Positions 1 to 13,227 are shown, counted from the stretch's first letter. The stretch: DNA of 64,000 nucleotides from Ancistrus triradiatus (GCA_025084515.1 JAJAGP010000217.1:124001-188000), one strand, 5' to 3'. Translations and numbers: made by a program. Notes: a model not told the origin generated them from the letters alone.

Positions 1-88
1 AGTGGGCTGTAGGAGCTTGAGTAAGTGAGCTGAGCTCTGCGTGTGCTTGGTTGCTTTTGCTTTTGAGACGGAATAAGAGCAGCTGCTG
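1..88 (+). other. possible untranslated first exon
   Basis: The first 88 bases end on a textbook donor (CTGCTG then GTGAGT) and lie upstream of the first recognised coding exon in the right orientation. No ATG opens a useful frame here, so it would be 5' UTR. Mammalian PLEKHG5 has a short coding exon (about eight codons) ahead of the C-x-H-x-x-C segment, and I could not find its counterpart. This may be a separate leader exon, or chance. Confidence 0.3.
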
Positions 89-1457
89 GTGAGTCTTTCT
101 AATTATTAACTTTTTTGTTTTCCTTTGCTCTGTGGCTTATGTTCTCAGTTGTGCTTCCACGTGGATCTGACTTGCTTGGGAAATGTTCTTAACTGGTGTG
201 ACTGAAAATGGGACGGTGGTCACAGGTGGATGTGACTGTCATTCTAAATCTTGGCACGTTATGCTATTTAATTGTAGTTTGCTACTCTGGGGTAGATGTA
301 TGAGCTTTGAAAACATTAATCCGTCATTATTTGCTCTTTATGACTATTTATGATCTGCACTGACAGTGTCTTTGAATTGGCCTTTGTTAAATAAGAGGCG
401 TTCACAAATTTGAGAGAGTCCTCTCCAACTTCATTTCACACTAAAACAGCATTTAGACATGCATATCACATGTTCTTTTGTGTCTTTGGACCATTTTCGT
501 AGAACAGGTAGCACATGCCTATCTGTAACAGCCTGCCTGTCAGTTTTTCCCAATGGACGTTCTGGGGAAGTCTTCAGCAAGTCGAAACATACACCGGTTT
601 GCTACAGGAAATGGAGTCAATTACCCTTCTCTGTTATAGAGGATGATGCAGTTAGGCAGTGAGTGTGCTGTCTGAGTGGGCTATTCTTTCACAAGTTTCC
701 ATGATGGCATGTCAAATCCATAACAAACGCAGTTGATTAGCACTACATCTTATCTGACCAGTACCTTAGCTTGCTGTAGAGCTGTGTTGTTACACTGCGT
801 GAATATCAATCTTCAGCATGTAATATCAAGACACAAGTAATAGCAAAGGCATAGTTTCTGATCATTCTGTCGTACCTACAATGGTTAATTTCTAGAGATG
901 CTAAAGTCTAGACAAATATTGGATTTCGATAGACACTACAACTATTGGAACTGGCGAAGCAATTCCTGGTGTCCACTGTTTACCTTACACCAGACCTGTT
1001 GATCTTTTCCCAGAATGTGATAAAACTGTTTATTACGCATGAGGAAACCACTCATCACAAATCACTTTATTTTTAAAAGGTGATTAAACTGAGGAAGACT
1101 CGTGCTGTTTACTTTCGTCCGGATTCACAAAAGTGTGTATCGTAGTGTTCTAGAGCAGATGTGAGCCAGATTTAACTGTTGTGCTAAACCAGAAGCCTCT
1201 TTTGTAGAGTGTAGCATGTAATTGTGGGAAGTCCCTGCGAGATCCTTGGCTCATAAGCTGGAGTAAGCAGACGCTCATTCAAGACTGCATTTTTTTTTGC
1301 ATTATTCCAGTCTCTGTTTTCGTTTTGGGGTGCCACGTAGAGCAACAAAAAGCCATTTATCTTGTTCCGCTATTAGAAAGTCACCGAGGTAAGTTATTTT
1401 ATTGTTATTATTGGTAAGTTATTGGTGTAAATTATGATCACAGGTATGAAAACCTGT

Positions 1458-1540
1458 GGGACTGTGGTAGCCTAGCGGTTAAGGTACTGGACTATGGACC
1501 ACAAGGTCCAGGGTTCAAATCCCACCTGTGCCAAGCTGGA
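1458..1540 (+). mobile_element. tRNA-derived SINE, 3' truncated
   Basis: A tRNA-like head with box A (TAGCCTAGCGGTTAAGG) and box B (GGTTCAAATCC). It lacks the body and tail seen in the longer copies at 29022 and 41413. It is the same family as eight further copies in this window. Confidence 0.75.
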
Positions 1541-3672
1541 CTACCACTACTTACTATCAAGTATCACTGAAAATTTTTTAATAATGAATAAAAAACATTA
1601 TTGATGTGCGATATTGGAAAAAGTGGAAAAATCTCTATTTATCTGGGATTTTGTCGATGATAATAATAATCAGACGATAATTTACCAGTCTGTATCTTGG
1701 GTCTCAAGTATTCAAACTCTCACAACCGCCTGAATTAGCACTGCGTCTTTCATGATGTAATTGGTGACAGCATTTGTCATGTCTTGCATCTGTTTCTTTT
1801 CTTGTCATAAGGTATTTTTTTGCAGAATAAGGTTTGCTGAGTGTGCTTTTTGTTGGTACCTTGGCTGGTTTAAGCCTGATGTGGCCAGCTGACTACCGAA
1901 GTTTGTCATAATCTTCATATTCTGCATGTTGGTTAGTTTGCAGATAGTGAAATAAGTTGGGTAGAACTGTCTTTAAGGGCAAATTATTTCCGACTGTTTT
2001 TCTAATATTTTGTGTTTTGTTTTCTGGTGCAGTTTGTTCAGTCTTTTTAACTTCAGTCATGCGATTTTGGGTAGAACGCTAGCTTGATTTGTGGTGCTAG
2101 CATGCTGCATGCACTCAGTGTGCATGCATGGGTAGTCGGTCCTACCTGCCTACAGGATGCCGTGAATACATGAACTCTTAAGGCCTTTTTTTTTTTTTTT
2201 TTTGGCAGAGTGAGTCTTAGTCCTCCCAAGGTTTCGTCCATAAAACGTTTAGGGAGTTTTCCTTGCAACTATTATACTTCAATAATAGCAGATAATAGAA
2301 AACTGTAAATCTGCTTTGAGACCATTGTCTCCATTGATCTTCCATGTTGTTCATATCACTCTCTATCAGTGTCCATCATACTATCTTCTTAAGTGATACG
2401 ACTTTCCCCTACATAGGGGAAAATACATTACAGTATTTGCTGTAATTATTGTGAATTTCCATTCATTAAAAATGCAGTGACGTTAGAAATGCAGTGTAGA
2501 TGGTAGCATTCCACTCGTTTTTGCTGTCTGCACACAGATCTCTCAAGGAAACCCCTTATATTTACATTACAGTAGCATTAAAAGACTATGTGACTATGTC
2601 ATTACCATATTTAGAGCTTTCATACCTCCATCCAAAGTCTCACAACCATAAGAGCGCCACAGCTTCCTTTACAAGGTTTGTCATAACAGGACTTTCTGTT
2701 TTTAGACCCACTTAATGAATAAATGTAAAACAACCCATGGAGTAACAGAAAGCAGTCATACGTTGCATATGGAATTTTATTAGTGTTTTTTATAGACCAG
2801 AGTCTGCTATGTAAAATGTACTGCTACCCAGCCCATGTGTTTGTTAAAGTAAATTGAACCCTTAGTTTATTTGAAGATGTGGTTCTTGAAGTTAAATCCT
2901 CTGGGAGAGTGTTCTAAATCCTTAACAGTTGGCTACCAGGCATGATGTCTGTATATAAGGAGTGTTTTTGGGATCAGCCTCAGTAGAAGAGGTGGAGAGA
3001 GGGAAACCTGCATTTATATACCATGTATCGCTTTACATTTGTTGTTGCTAAGGCTAGATTGTGTGCGTTTGTTTGTTCGGATTTAATGTCCGATGAAGCA
3101 TCGTTGAATTCACTGTTGGTCTCCAGGCAGTAGATTGTGGGTGTGCTTTGTATGACTGTCACTTGCCTCACACAGTCCATTCATTGCTGCTGACGTTGGC
3201 TTTGTTGAATCATTTGTTGATGTGGTCTGAGCCATGCCTGTCTGTCTGAGTGCGTCTCTCTCACACTCTTCTCAGCCTATTAGTGTAAAGAATTTAATGG
3301 CCGATTAAATCTGCTTGCGTCACAGATAATTTCTGTTTGTCTTTACGCAAAGCCTTTAAATGAGACCGTAAGGAAAAGATGAGAACATTTTTGATTGTCA
3401 AGTGTTTAGAAACTCTTAAACAGTCCCTATTTCATTGGGGCATGAATATGAGATGACTGGACAAGTTCCTTTAGTCATTCAATCACACAAGGAAGAGAAG
3501 ATCCTCAAAGTAAATGGGCTCTGTGGACATTCGTATCCTGGCAGTGCCTATAGAATGGCATTTTCACAGTTAGTACATCATTTGAATACAACCGGAGCAG
3601 TAATGACATTGTCAGCATGTGTGAGTATATTTTGCCCCTGTATACAGTGAGCAGGCTGGTTAGAGAAGCAAA

Positions 3673-4168
3673 ATACAGTACTGTGCAAAAGTCTTAGGCC
3701 ACCATTAAATATGACCATACCTAACATTTATTGTTGACCATTGGATCCAAAAATTTCAAACTTGGATTCGTCACCCATAGTACTCTTCTCCACTGATCTT
3801 CATTTCAGTCTTTTTGAGCTTTAGCACATCTTGGCCTTTTCGCCCTGTTCCCCTTGCAAAAAATGGTTTCTTGGCTGCTACCCTTCCAAAATGAACATTC
3901 CTGATCAAGCTTCTTCGGACTGCAGAAAGGTTAACTTGGCATCCCATTAAGCTGCCAGATGTTGTCACGATAAATACTCACCACTGTAGCTTATAGATGT
4001 TTTTCAGATTTTTGTTCCAGTTTTTTAAATCTGCATGCAAATTTCCTGTAGTTTATGGTTGTATTCTAATAAAAGAGACTGGGAGATCATTATATAGGCC
4101 CATTACACCATTGCTAAAACAATGGTGTATCTAATTGAATGTTTGTTTTTTTGCACAATACTGTGTGT
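3673..4168 (-). mobile_element. deleted Tc1-like transposon, 'TTAGGCCACC' ITR family
   Basis: The left end starts ACAGTACTGTGCAAAAGTC; the decayed right end is near 4140-4168 (TTTTTTGCACAATACTGTG). The minus strand keeps a scrap of Tc1 transposase (GRVAAKKPFF, 3771-3968, between the paired HTH region and the first DDE Asp). Most of the catalytic domain is gone, so it is non-autonomous. Confidence 0.8.
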
Positions 4169-4460
4169 ATATAAGCCTGCTGTAAATGTAAGTTTACCTT
4201 TAAACTTCAGAAATGTGTTACTTTATTTTCCAGTCAGTTATTCCTTGTTCCCTTGTATTTATTATTTTAGATTATGTATGTGGAAAGAAGGGCGAGGGTC
4301 AATGGACTTGGGCTGTGCTTGTGAAGCTTTACTCGAATTGTCACTGTGACACACTAATCCAGTAAAGTCTGTTATCTTCTGTTGTACTATTCGGTTGAAT
4401 TATTAACCGATTTAGAAGCAAATTGCATTCAACCAACTGTGCATGCCGGAAGACAGCTTT

Positions 4461-4953
4461 ACACTGTATAGACAAGTTTTTGGACAGCCCTACTAATTAG
4501 TGAGCTTTCAGGAACACGCACTTGTAACACATTCATAGAATAAAGCAGACACTTGTGGATTCTCTGTAGACTAACAGTGGCAGTAGAATGGATTGTACTG
4601 AATACCACAGTGAATGTTGATTTGACACATTTATAGCTTACCTCTTCCAACAAGTCAGTTCATCAACTTTCTGGCCTGCTGTCCTTAAGTAAAAGTCCAT
4701 AGACAGGTGGTTTGATTGAGAACTTGGCTGGCTTGCACAGAACCTTGACCTCAATTCCATGAGACACTTTGAAAATGGGCTTATTGTCTAACATCAGAAC
4801 CTGATCTCATAGTCATTTTTCAAGATCTACTGGAGAGCTCTTTTAGAAGAGCAAAGACTGTTGTTGCAGCCAAGGTTGGGGCAAACGCCATACTATTACC
4901 CATGGTTTTAATGTATTTTCTTGGGTATCCACAAACTTTTGTCTATATGGCGT
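4461..4953. mobile_element. DNA-transposon-like repeat with terminal inverted repeats
   Basis: The ends are inverted copies: ACACTGTATAGACAAGTTTT on the left, and a right end reading ACAAACTTTTGTCTATATGG. Partial relatives lie at 10500-10797, 54345-54600 and 61218-61370. No transposase coding is visible; the superfamily is not assigned. Confidence 0.65.
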
Positions 4954-5858
4954 ATAAGCACATGTAGGTCTCTAGACACTAATGGTGTCTTTGACTAGAA
5001 CAGGGTTTTGTGGTTACAAATGCCAAAGGTACGCTTGGAAAATTATGCAAGAATGTACCTAATAATAGTATATGATCTGTGATGTTTTTGGGCTGCATTC
5101 TCCCAAAGGCCATGGGAACATTGTTAGGATACATGGCACAGTGGGCCCCATGAAGAACCAGGAGTTTTTAAATGAAAATCAGGCAGCCTGTGTTCAGGAA
5201 ACTGGCAAAGGCTCAAGGAGATGACCAAAGAATCAAGATTTTGTTTGGCCATCCCATTCCACCAACCCAAATCCCTTTTAGATACCAATCAGGTGACCTG
5301 AAGAGAGAAGTGCACAAGAGAATACCTAGGAGAGAATTCTATATTGAGGTGTGTCTTCGCTTCCTTGGGAATGTTTACCAGCTTTTCCATCTCTCAGTAT
5401 CAATTTGTTCCCTCCCATCAAAAGTAGTGTTTTGTTGATGCAGCCGGTACTTCAGTAAACATTCTCAACACCAATGTTTGCATGTTGCCTTTTTCATTTC
5501 GTACCGTAATCAAGAGAGCCACTTTAGGATATCTGCTGTGTTATTTAGTTTTGATTTAGTTAGATTTCCATTTTGGGAACTGACTTTCACAGACTAACGC
5601 TTGTAGGCTGCATACCAGTGGCCCTTAATTACCTTTCGTTGGTAAAAGTGTACTCTTGAGAGTATGTGGTTTTAAAAAAAAAAGCTATGAAATTGTGCTA
5701 CTTTTTGTACTGTGTTTCTTGCTTTTTCTTCTTCTGGTGAAAGAGCTACATAGGTTTTATAATAGTCTTACTAAGTGTTTGGATCTAGGGGAGAATCAAT
5801 GTGATCTTTTAGAGTGTCCGGCCCATTTTTAATGGAAATGTAATAAAATATACACTAG

Positions 5859-6355
5859 GGGTGGGTATTGGACAGCATGTCACCATACGATATGCATCAC
5901 AATACATGCGTCACGATACGATTATATCACGATACATTGCAATATGATATATTGTGGTATAAAAACAGATGAAATACAAGTTACAGGGTACAATCTGAGT
6001 CTTCTTAATATATCACAACGATAATTCGGCAGACAGATTGAGTTAAAACACTGTACTGCGACATCTACAAGAGCAGAGATTGCAGTTTACGCCCCATTTC
6101 GAAGGTTTTTTTCTTCCTTCAAAAAAATATTTTGAGCTGAAAATCGATGTAGTGTGTCACAAATAACTACTGTGATATATTACTGTATTGGATTTGGGAG
6201 TTTTTGGTGTTGTTTTTTTTTTTTTTAGCACAGTCCTACTATATACTAGAATAAATGAGGCGTTGTACAGTGATATGGCATAAAGTCATACTGCAATATT
6301 GGAACATAATATTACAAAATTGGTTTTCCTGAGGTTCTGCTAACAGTGTGCTGAG
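5859..6355. mobile_element. MITE-like repeat rich in CGATAC/ATATCG motifs
   Basis: Opens with GGGGTGGGTATTGGACAGC followed by repeated 'ATCACGATAC'-type words. A matching inverted word (GCAATATTGGAAC) sits near 6293-6305. This pattern is common in fish non-autonomous DNA elements. No coding capacity; boundaries approximate. Confidence 0.5.
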
Positions 6356-6417
6356 AAATCAGTGGTAGAAAATATAGTTTTTCACTTGCACTCGAGTAAA
6401 CGGGATTCAAAAAATAA

Positions 6418-6700
6418 ATATGATATATATATATATATAGATATTATATATATAAATATATATATCTATATAGATATTATATATAATATATATATCTATA
6501 TATACATTAAATGTGGTGTATGTACGTGTGGTTAATAATATATATATTATATATGATAATATATATATAGATAATTAGATACACACAACAACAGACATAT
6601 ATATATATTAGGTATATATGTATATAATTTATATATATATATATATATATAGATATATATATATTATTATATATATATTATATATTACTACATACAAACA
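6418..6700. repeat. AT-rich simple repeat (TATATA)n, impure
   Basis: About 280 bases of nearly pure TA/ATT/TAG words, with a short unique island near 6506-6535. Confidence 0.9.
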
Positions 6701-7822
6701 CGTTTCCTCCCACACCCAAAATATATGCGTGTTAGGTTCATTGATTACTCTATATTGGCATTGATTTGTGTGTGTGTATGTATATGACTGGTCTTGAGGT
6801 ATAGATGAGGTATAGAACCTTGAGTATAGATGTAACCTCGTGTGTGTTGCTAAAGGGCCACTGATGCTGATAGCGACGTTAAATTAAACCAAATAGACAA
6901 ACAATCTTTGAAATAAACTGCGTAATAAAGCTGATCTTTGGTCTGTGATACTCCAGATAAGCCTTACATTTCCTGACATATAATAATTAGGTGACAAATA
7001 TTTGTGAATGCTTTATCATTTAAAGGAGCCTGTCCAGTTTTGAACATGAGCACCAAAGATGAAACACCAACTTGAATACAGGATTAACATCCAATCAGTA
7101 GCAGTGAGTGACAGTGAATGAACATAATACAAACAATGCTCAGAAAGGTGTGTCATATTTTGATATTGATATTGTGTTATCTCACGCTACGATGAGTAAT
7201 CTCAATGAGATATGCAGTGTTGAGATTCTGAACAGGCTATGCAGATGAATTTGCACAATGCATTTGATCCTGCACTGCTGGCTTCTAGAGCAGTGCTATT
7301 CTGTTTCTCAAACCTGCCCGCTGTACAGGTATGCAGCGTTTAATGACCGGATTACATTCACATTCATACATGAAATGGACGTTGACCGCACATTACTGTA
7401 GTCACCTTGTCTTTTTATGCTACTGTATTGTAAATATAAAGGGTATTTTCACACGAAAACAAGAGTGGAACGCTACCATCTACGCAGCGTTCCTAATACC
7501 ACAGCATTTTAAATTTATGGACATTCACAATAATTAAAGAAAATAGAGTAATGTAAGGTTACAGGGGAAAGCTGTAAACACTTACATGGATGGTATGATG
7601 GACCTGATACTTTGGATTAACAGAAGCCAAAAATGCCTTGACAGACAGTCTTACGAACAACACGGAAGATCAGCCAGATGAAACCGAGACTCATTGAGTT
7701 AATGTGAGACAGTTTATAAAGTTGTAGATTAGAGAAAATACATGGGTAGTGGAGGACAAACAAAGGAGTACTACTTATAGTAGGACAGACACACAGACTT
7801 ACAAACGGCATTTACAACTTGT

Positions 7823-8056
7823 CAAGTCAGATCTATTTATATAGCGCTATTTACAATGGAGCATTGTCTCAAAGCAACTTTACAAGTTTAGATTATCTCC
7901 TAATAACTACGTCCAATCCCAAATTGAGCGAGCCTAGGGCGACAGTGGCAAGGTAAAACTCCCTAAGTGTTATGAGGAAGAAACCTTGGGAGGACCAAGA
8001 CTCAACAAGGGACCCAACCTCCTTGGGCGGCGTAGATGCTAAATCTAAGAGCGAAA
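7823..8056 (+). mobile_element. dispersed repeat R2, copy 1, with target-site duplication
   Basis: A 234-bp insertion beginning CAAGTCAGATCTATTTATAT, with 'AGGAAGAAACCTTGGGAGGA' near its end. It is flanked by AACTTGT at 7816-7822 and 8057-8063. The empty site survives in R1 copy B near 29510 (TTTACAAATTGTTACAAATA). It is about 90% like the next copy. No coding frame; the superfamily is not assigned. Confidence 0.8.
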
Positions 8057-8205
8057 AACTTGTTACAAGTAAGTAGTGGAAAGTCATCCACACAAATACA
8101 AGTAATATACACAAAGTCTCTAAACACATCAACCGAGTTAGAACAGTCTCTGGTCCAAACGTGAGCTCACAAGCAAGCAAAACCAGTAAGGTACGCAATC
8201 AAGTC

Positions 8206-8455
8206 AAGTCAAGTCAGATCTATTTATATAGCGCTATTTACAATGGAGCATTGTCTCAAAGCAACTTTACAAGTTTAGATTATCTCCTAATAACTACGTC
8301 CAATCCCAAATTGAGCAAGCCTAGGGCGACAGGTGCAAGGAAAAACTCCCTGAGTTATAGGAAGAAACCTTGGGAGGACCAAGACTCAAAAAGGGACCCA
8401 ACCTCCTCGGGCGGCATAGATGATAAATCTAAGAACAAAACTAAAGTCATGGAGT
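8206..8455 (+). mobile_element. dispersed repeat R2, copy 2
   Basis: Nearly the same sequence as copy 1, in the same orientation about 150 bp downstream, again inside R1 copy A. It starts after a short (CAAGT)n run. The close similarity suggests a recent insertion or a local duplication. Confidence 0.8.
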
Positions 8456-9143
8456 CATAGTTCAAATAAAATGTGAAGTATGTACATCGGCATTAAGTGG
8501 CCCGGGTATGGTGGGCCAATGACTGGCTCCCGCTCTTAAATCTAAGTCCTGCCTCTGCTCGTCTATGTGCAGTGCTGATTGGCTGTTGATGTAACCACCT
8601 GTTTATGTCCAGACCTAAAAGAAATGTTATTTATTTTTATAATTTGTCATTTTTTAGATCTCATTGTTTAAGTGAATGGTCGCTAATTGGATGGTCTTAA
8701 AAGGCGCTTACCTGTGTAGTGTTTCCCATTAATTTCAATAAACTCTTAATACAACTGCTTTAACCCAACAGTGCAGTACAAGACTGAGGAGTGTGTAAAG
8801 TAATTGGAGGCCCCAGTTTGGCTAATGCGGTCCGTATGTTGTGTCTGTTGGATGCAGGCTGTGTGTGTATGTTTAAGAACGTTAATATCAGATAACACCA
8901 TGTGCTCAGCTCAGCTGATATGTTTGCAGCTGTCCGATTGTTGTCCTTCTCATTACTACACACACGCACTAATCGACAGGTTCTAGAGCAGCAGGCCAAC
9001 CAGGGGACATAATGTACTTCATCAGCTGTTCTTATCTTGTATCTCTAGTCTCTGCTGGAATTAACTTTTAGGGGCAGTAAGCAAGGCTAATGCTGTTGCT
9101 GTTTTCTTTCCTCTTTGTTCTGGAATACGATTGTTCACTGGAC

Positions 9144-9542
9144 TACAGTACTGTGCAAAGGTCTTGGGCCACTGTTAGATTTGTTGTTGTAGCAAAAGTA
9201 TAATGACCATATATGACATACTGTCAACGATTGAACCCAAAACTTCATCACTCCATAATAACACACTTTTCCACTGATTTTCATTCAAATCTTAGCCTTT
9301 TCATCTTGTTCCCCTTTTGAAAAGGGAAGTGTTCCGAAAGGTCAACTTGACATCCCGATGAAGCCTTCACATGCTGCTATTGCAACTGCAGCCAGTAGAA
9401 ACTCTTCTGTTTTTTTTAGTCTGCATACAAATTTGTGCATACAAAATATAGACTGAGAAATAATAATATATGATCATTATTCCATTGCTAAAACAATGTT
9501 ATCTATTGTAGTGTTGGCCTAAGACTTTTGCACAGCACTGTA
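9144..9542 (-). mobile_element. deleted Tc1-like element, 'TTAGGCCACC' family
   Basis: Both ITRs are present: TACAGTACTGTGCAAAGGTC at the left and ACTTTTGCACAGCACTGTA at the right, with TA at each end. The interior (about 400 bp) keeps only a decayed piece of transposase on the minus strand. Confidence 0.85.
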
Positions 9543-10289
9543 GATGCATACAAATTCGGTGCACATCCAACTGTGTGTATAATTTCAACAACACTGGCTG
9601 TCTACAACTGTCATTAACTACCAGCTGGTGGAGTGTGAGTCTGAGTACCTGGATTTTGACTCACCTAAGGACAATGGCTGCTTCTGAACTGTGAACCATA
9701 TAGTTCAGGATTGGCTGCTATCCAAGCTGGATTGGGTCGAGGCTTGGAGATGCTGCACACTGCAGATGTTGCTACAGGACACCATGACTCATGAGTACAT
9801 GAAATATACTGTCTTGATTTTTGTGTGCATGTGCATTAATAATAATTTTTTTTCTTAATACAACAACCTTTCATACCAAATGTCCTTTCATTGGGACTAT
9901 TCTGGCCTTCAGACTATTCAGTCCTTATGACAGGAAGGTGAGCGGCCAGACTAAGGTCCATATCTAAATGTGAGATTATTATTAGACTAATACAGTAAAT
10001 ACTAATAATGTACTCGGATAAAACACGAATCATTACATGCAGGTTAATAGAAGTACTCAATGTTAGTGGTCTATTAGTTTTACCTTGGTGAGAGTTTAAG
10101 TGCTGGACTGTTGGGGCTTATCATTTAAGGCTTCTTTATTTTGCACAGTAAAGTTTGAAGTGGCATTTGTGAATGTAGCTCGGTATTGTAGTGCTTGGCA
10201 AAGGTTTTTCAAAAGTAATCCATTGCCCATGTGATTAGATCAGCTATTGATTAATGACAGTTCTTGATGCAGTGCCGGATTGGAGTGGC

Positions 10290-10455
10290 GTAGCAGACTT
10301 TGGTGGTGGCTTAGCACTTGAGGTACTTGACTTTGGACCAGAAGGTCCAGGATTCAAATCCCATTTCTGCCAAGCTGCTACTGTGAGTCTCTACAACTGC
10401 TTGGATTGTAAGGTTGTACCAGTTGTAAGTCACTCTAGATAAAAATATAAATGCA
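10290..10455 (+). mobile_element. tRNA-derived SINE, diverged
   Basis: Head with a box B-like GGATTCAAATCC, then 'GCTTGGATTGTAAGGTTGTA' and a decayed tail 'TAAGTCACTCTAGATAA'. Older than the copies at 41413 and 63036. Confidence 0.75.
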
Positions 10456-10499
10456 TCATCACCACAATGATTATGATCAGTTTGCCATGTTCTCCACAT

Positions 10500-10797
10500 G
10501 GCTGTGAAAGTCTCAAGTCAGTTCATCAACTTTCTGCACTGCTGTACTTGAAATTCGATTAAGAACTTGGCTAGCTTGAGCAGAACCTTGACCTCAACTA
10601 CATCAGACAAAACGTTAGCCATGACTTATTGTCTGACATCAGAAGCCATCCTCACAGACATGTTCCAAAATCTAGTGGAGAGCACTCTTAGAAGAAAAGA
10701 GGCTGTTGTAGCAGCAAAGATGGGGCAAACACTTTCCTAATACGCATGTTTCTGATGTAATTTTTTGGGTGTCCACAAACTTTTGTCTGTATTGTAT
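10500..10797. mobile_element. 3' half of the TIR repeat seen at 4461
   Basis: Shares 'CAGTTCATCAACTTTCTG', 'GCAGAACCTTGACCTCAA' and the end 'CCACAAACTTTTGTCT' with 4653-4953. The left half is missing. Confidence 0.7.
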
Positions 10798-11384
10798 AAT
10801 ATATTATTATAGTATTTTAAATGGCCTTGACCGTGAAAATTGTAATTTCATCCTGTACCTTTGTCCTTTTCCTGTCAGGTGTTTACCCCAGTGACTTAGT
10901 TTCTTCTTTTTGCTGGTGAACAGCATGCGTCTCGTTCAGTCTCTTATTGAACTGTGGTTATCCAGCCATGCAGTCTGTTAATCTCACTATTCTTTGTATT
11001 TAGTTTTGGCTCCCAAAGCCTATTTCAATACGCCATTTACTTAGACTGGAATGTGGAGGCTTCTGCCATGTTAGCTACCTCACATTTGACTATTGTCTAA
11101 ATGTGGAATGTTTTCTGATTCATTCTGGGGTTTTTTTTTCGGAACTGAGATCTCAATGCCAAACTTGCATTTCAATCAGTTTCAACCATAGGCGTTGTTT
11201 ACCTGTTTGCTGATTGCTGTGTATATTTGTTGTGTAGACAGACAAAAAGTGACTTCAAATAGAGTCCTGATTTAAAGACAGGAATTCACAGTAGGTTTAT
11301 GTTCAGTCTAGGGTTAGTTCCTTAGGTTAGTGTTGGGCTTGATTAAACAAATTCTATGTTTGTATGTTCATACGTCTGCGGTCA

Positions 11385-11560
11385 GGTGGCATAGCAGCTG
11401 TGTGCTGACCCAGCACTCTAGTGATCGAGTCCCGATGGTGTTTTCTGGCAACAGATTCATAAGTGGCCGTGTCTGTGGAAGGTTAGGCAGGTCCTCCAAC
11501 ACTGCAACAGCAGTGGACTGGCGTTTCCCATGAATTCTGGGATAGGCTCCAGACTGAAAA
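11385..11560 (+). mobile_element. second-type tRNA-derived SINE, decayed
   Basis: Head 'GTGGCATAGCAGCTGTGTG' with box B-like GATCGAGTCCC, and a 3' part 'GGGATAGGCTCCAGACTG' typical of the common fish SINE with that ending. Diverged. Confidence 0.5.
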
Positions 11561-11712
11561 TTGAAATAGAAATATCAATGTGAATATTGTATTTTTCTTT
11601 TTTTAACTTACAAACGTTCAGACATTAATTACAATTTTAATTAAAAGTTTTAGAGGCCTTTATGTATAATGTATTATTATGAAAACCTTAGTTTCTACAC
11701 CCATTGTCTATT

Positions 11713-12032
11713 GTATCAGTTCCACTTATCATATAGGTGCTCTTTGTAGTACTACAATTACAGACTGTAGTCCATCTGTTTCTCTACAGACCCACACAGC
11801 ACTGCAGTGACACTGATGTGGTGGTGGTGTGTTAGATTGTGTTGTGCTGGTATGAGTGGATCAGATACAGCAGTGCCGCTGGAGTTTTTAAACACTGTGT
11901 TCACTCACTGTGCACTCTATGGAACACATCAGCAGAGTAAAGGGGACTAGCAAATTATTTAGAGAAACAGATGGACTACAGTCTGTAATTGTAGAACTAC
12001 AAAGTGCTTCTATATGCTAGGTGGAACTGATA
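11713..12032. mobile_element. MITE with about 75-bp terminal inverted repeats
   Basis: The left arm reads TATCAGTTCCACTTATCATA through 'CATCTGTTTCTCTA'. The right arm (11959-12032) is its reverse complement, ending GGTGGAACTGATA. The spacer has no coding frame. A single arm of the same family lies at 61918-62000. Confidence 0.8.
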
Positions 12033-13050
12033 AAATGGAGACTAAAACAGGAGGTGTACCTCATAGTGAGTGTATGTGCACAGTGGTTTTTGCAACCCTA
12101 ACTTCAGTGCTGTCACCGATAAACATCATGTCATTGTGTTACCACCAACAAGGCCCTTTGTCAGTCTGTTTACTGTGTATGTATTATTTTTGTGTACATG
12201 GAGCTGAAGTGGTAGTGTAGTCTGGTCTAATCTCCTCCCATCCTGTCAGAGTGGTTTGACAAAGTGGCCCTCGTGATTAGCTTCCGGGATTAGACTTTTG
12301 GAACTGTGAAGCCCTTTTAAGGTGGATGAAGGGGGGGTCATGTGTAAAGCCTCTATTTGGGTTCTTAACCTGGCTAGACGCTGAGGATGTGGATTAAACT
12401 GGCTCCACAGGGAGTCATTGAGGGGGAGGGATCTGAGTCTGTGTTGATACTTCAGAGCAGACGTGAGACGAACATGTTGTCTTCTGGGGTGTAGCACCAT
12501 GCGTCAGCGTGGAAGGTAAGAGCAAAAGATGCAGCTGTGAGGAATTGGGATGGGTCGAACGTACAATACGAGGAGCTGCTTTACTCGACGAGGTTGCTTC
12601 TGATACATAAGTCATTGAATAGCAGTGTCCGGTAATTAGCGGCAGGTAAGGCTTAGTGTGAAAAGCACTGGCATGGCATATTGTGTGTGCTCTGTAGTAG
12701 AATTAGTCACACCAAACGTGTAGATGATGTTTTACTGTTTGTGTTTGCACTAGCTCAGTTGTATTCTCAAAAAGTATTATACGTCACCTTGAATGAAACA
12801 TGTGCCGCTTGACTCACGTTTGCAGCCCACGTACCGGTCTTTGACTCATCATAGCTCATAGAGCCCTTAGGCACTCACGGTTTATGACAAACTCTGGGAA
12901 CTCCACTTATTGATACTCCCTGTTACACGTCTGTTGGTGGATTGTGACTTGAGAGTTTTTGTTTCTTACGTTTGTGTCCTAGTTACTGAAATGAAGCAGG
13001 AAAAGATGGAGAGGCAGCAGGGGTCGAATTGTTAGGTTGGCTGTGTGATT

Positions 13051-13227
13051 GTGGACTGTGGTAGCCTAGTGGTTACTGGACTGTGGACCGAAAGATCCAG
13101 GGTTCAAATCCCACCTCTGCCAAACTGCCACTGTTGGGTCCTTGAGCAAGGCCCTTAACACACAATTACTTGGATTCTAAGATTGTATCAACTGTAAGTC
13201 GCTGTGGATCTGCTAAAGATGTAAATG
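13051..13227 (+). mobile_element. tRNA-derived SINE with L2-type tail
   Basis: Box A-like TAGCCTAGTGG, box B GGTTCAAATCC, core 'GGGTCCTTGAGCAAGGCCC', tail 'TAAGTCGCTGTGGATCTGC'. Essentially full length. Confidence 0.85.

Larger units (their letters stand above)
7391..8720. repeat. long dispersed repeat, copy A (R1)
   Basis: Matches 28933-29836 in the same orientation. Shared blocks include 'TAAATATAAAGGGTATTTTC', 'AAAGGAGTACTAC', 'CTCTAAACACATCAA', 'TCCAAACGTGAGCT' and 'CGCCTCTGCTCG'-like stretches. No coding frame was found. Copy A is interrupted by two copies of a second repeat (7823-8056 and 8206-8455). Its class is unknown. Confidence 0.75.

Noticed and set aside
1458..1540. tRNA-like gene with boxes A and B
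   Set aside because: The same head occurs about nine times joined to a LINE-like tail, and the cloverleaf is incomplete; it is a SINE, not a tRNA gene.
12498..12514. First coding exon MRQRG ending at a GTAAGA donor
   Set aside because: Joining it to 14801 gives the wrong frame and an early stop, so it cannot be the missing first exon.
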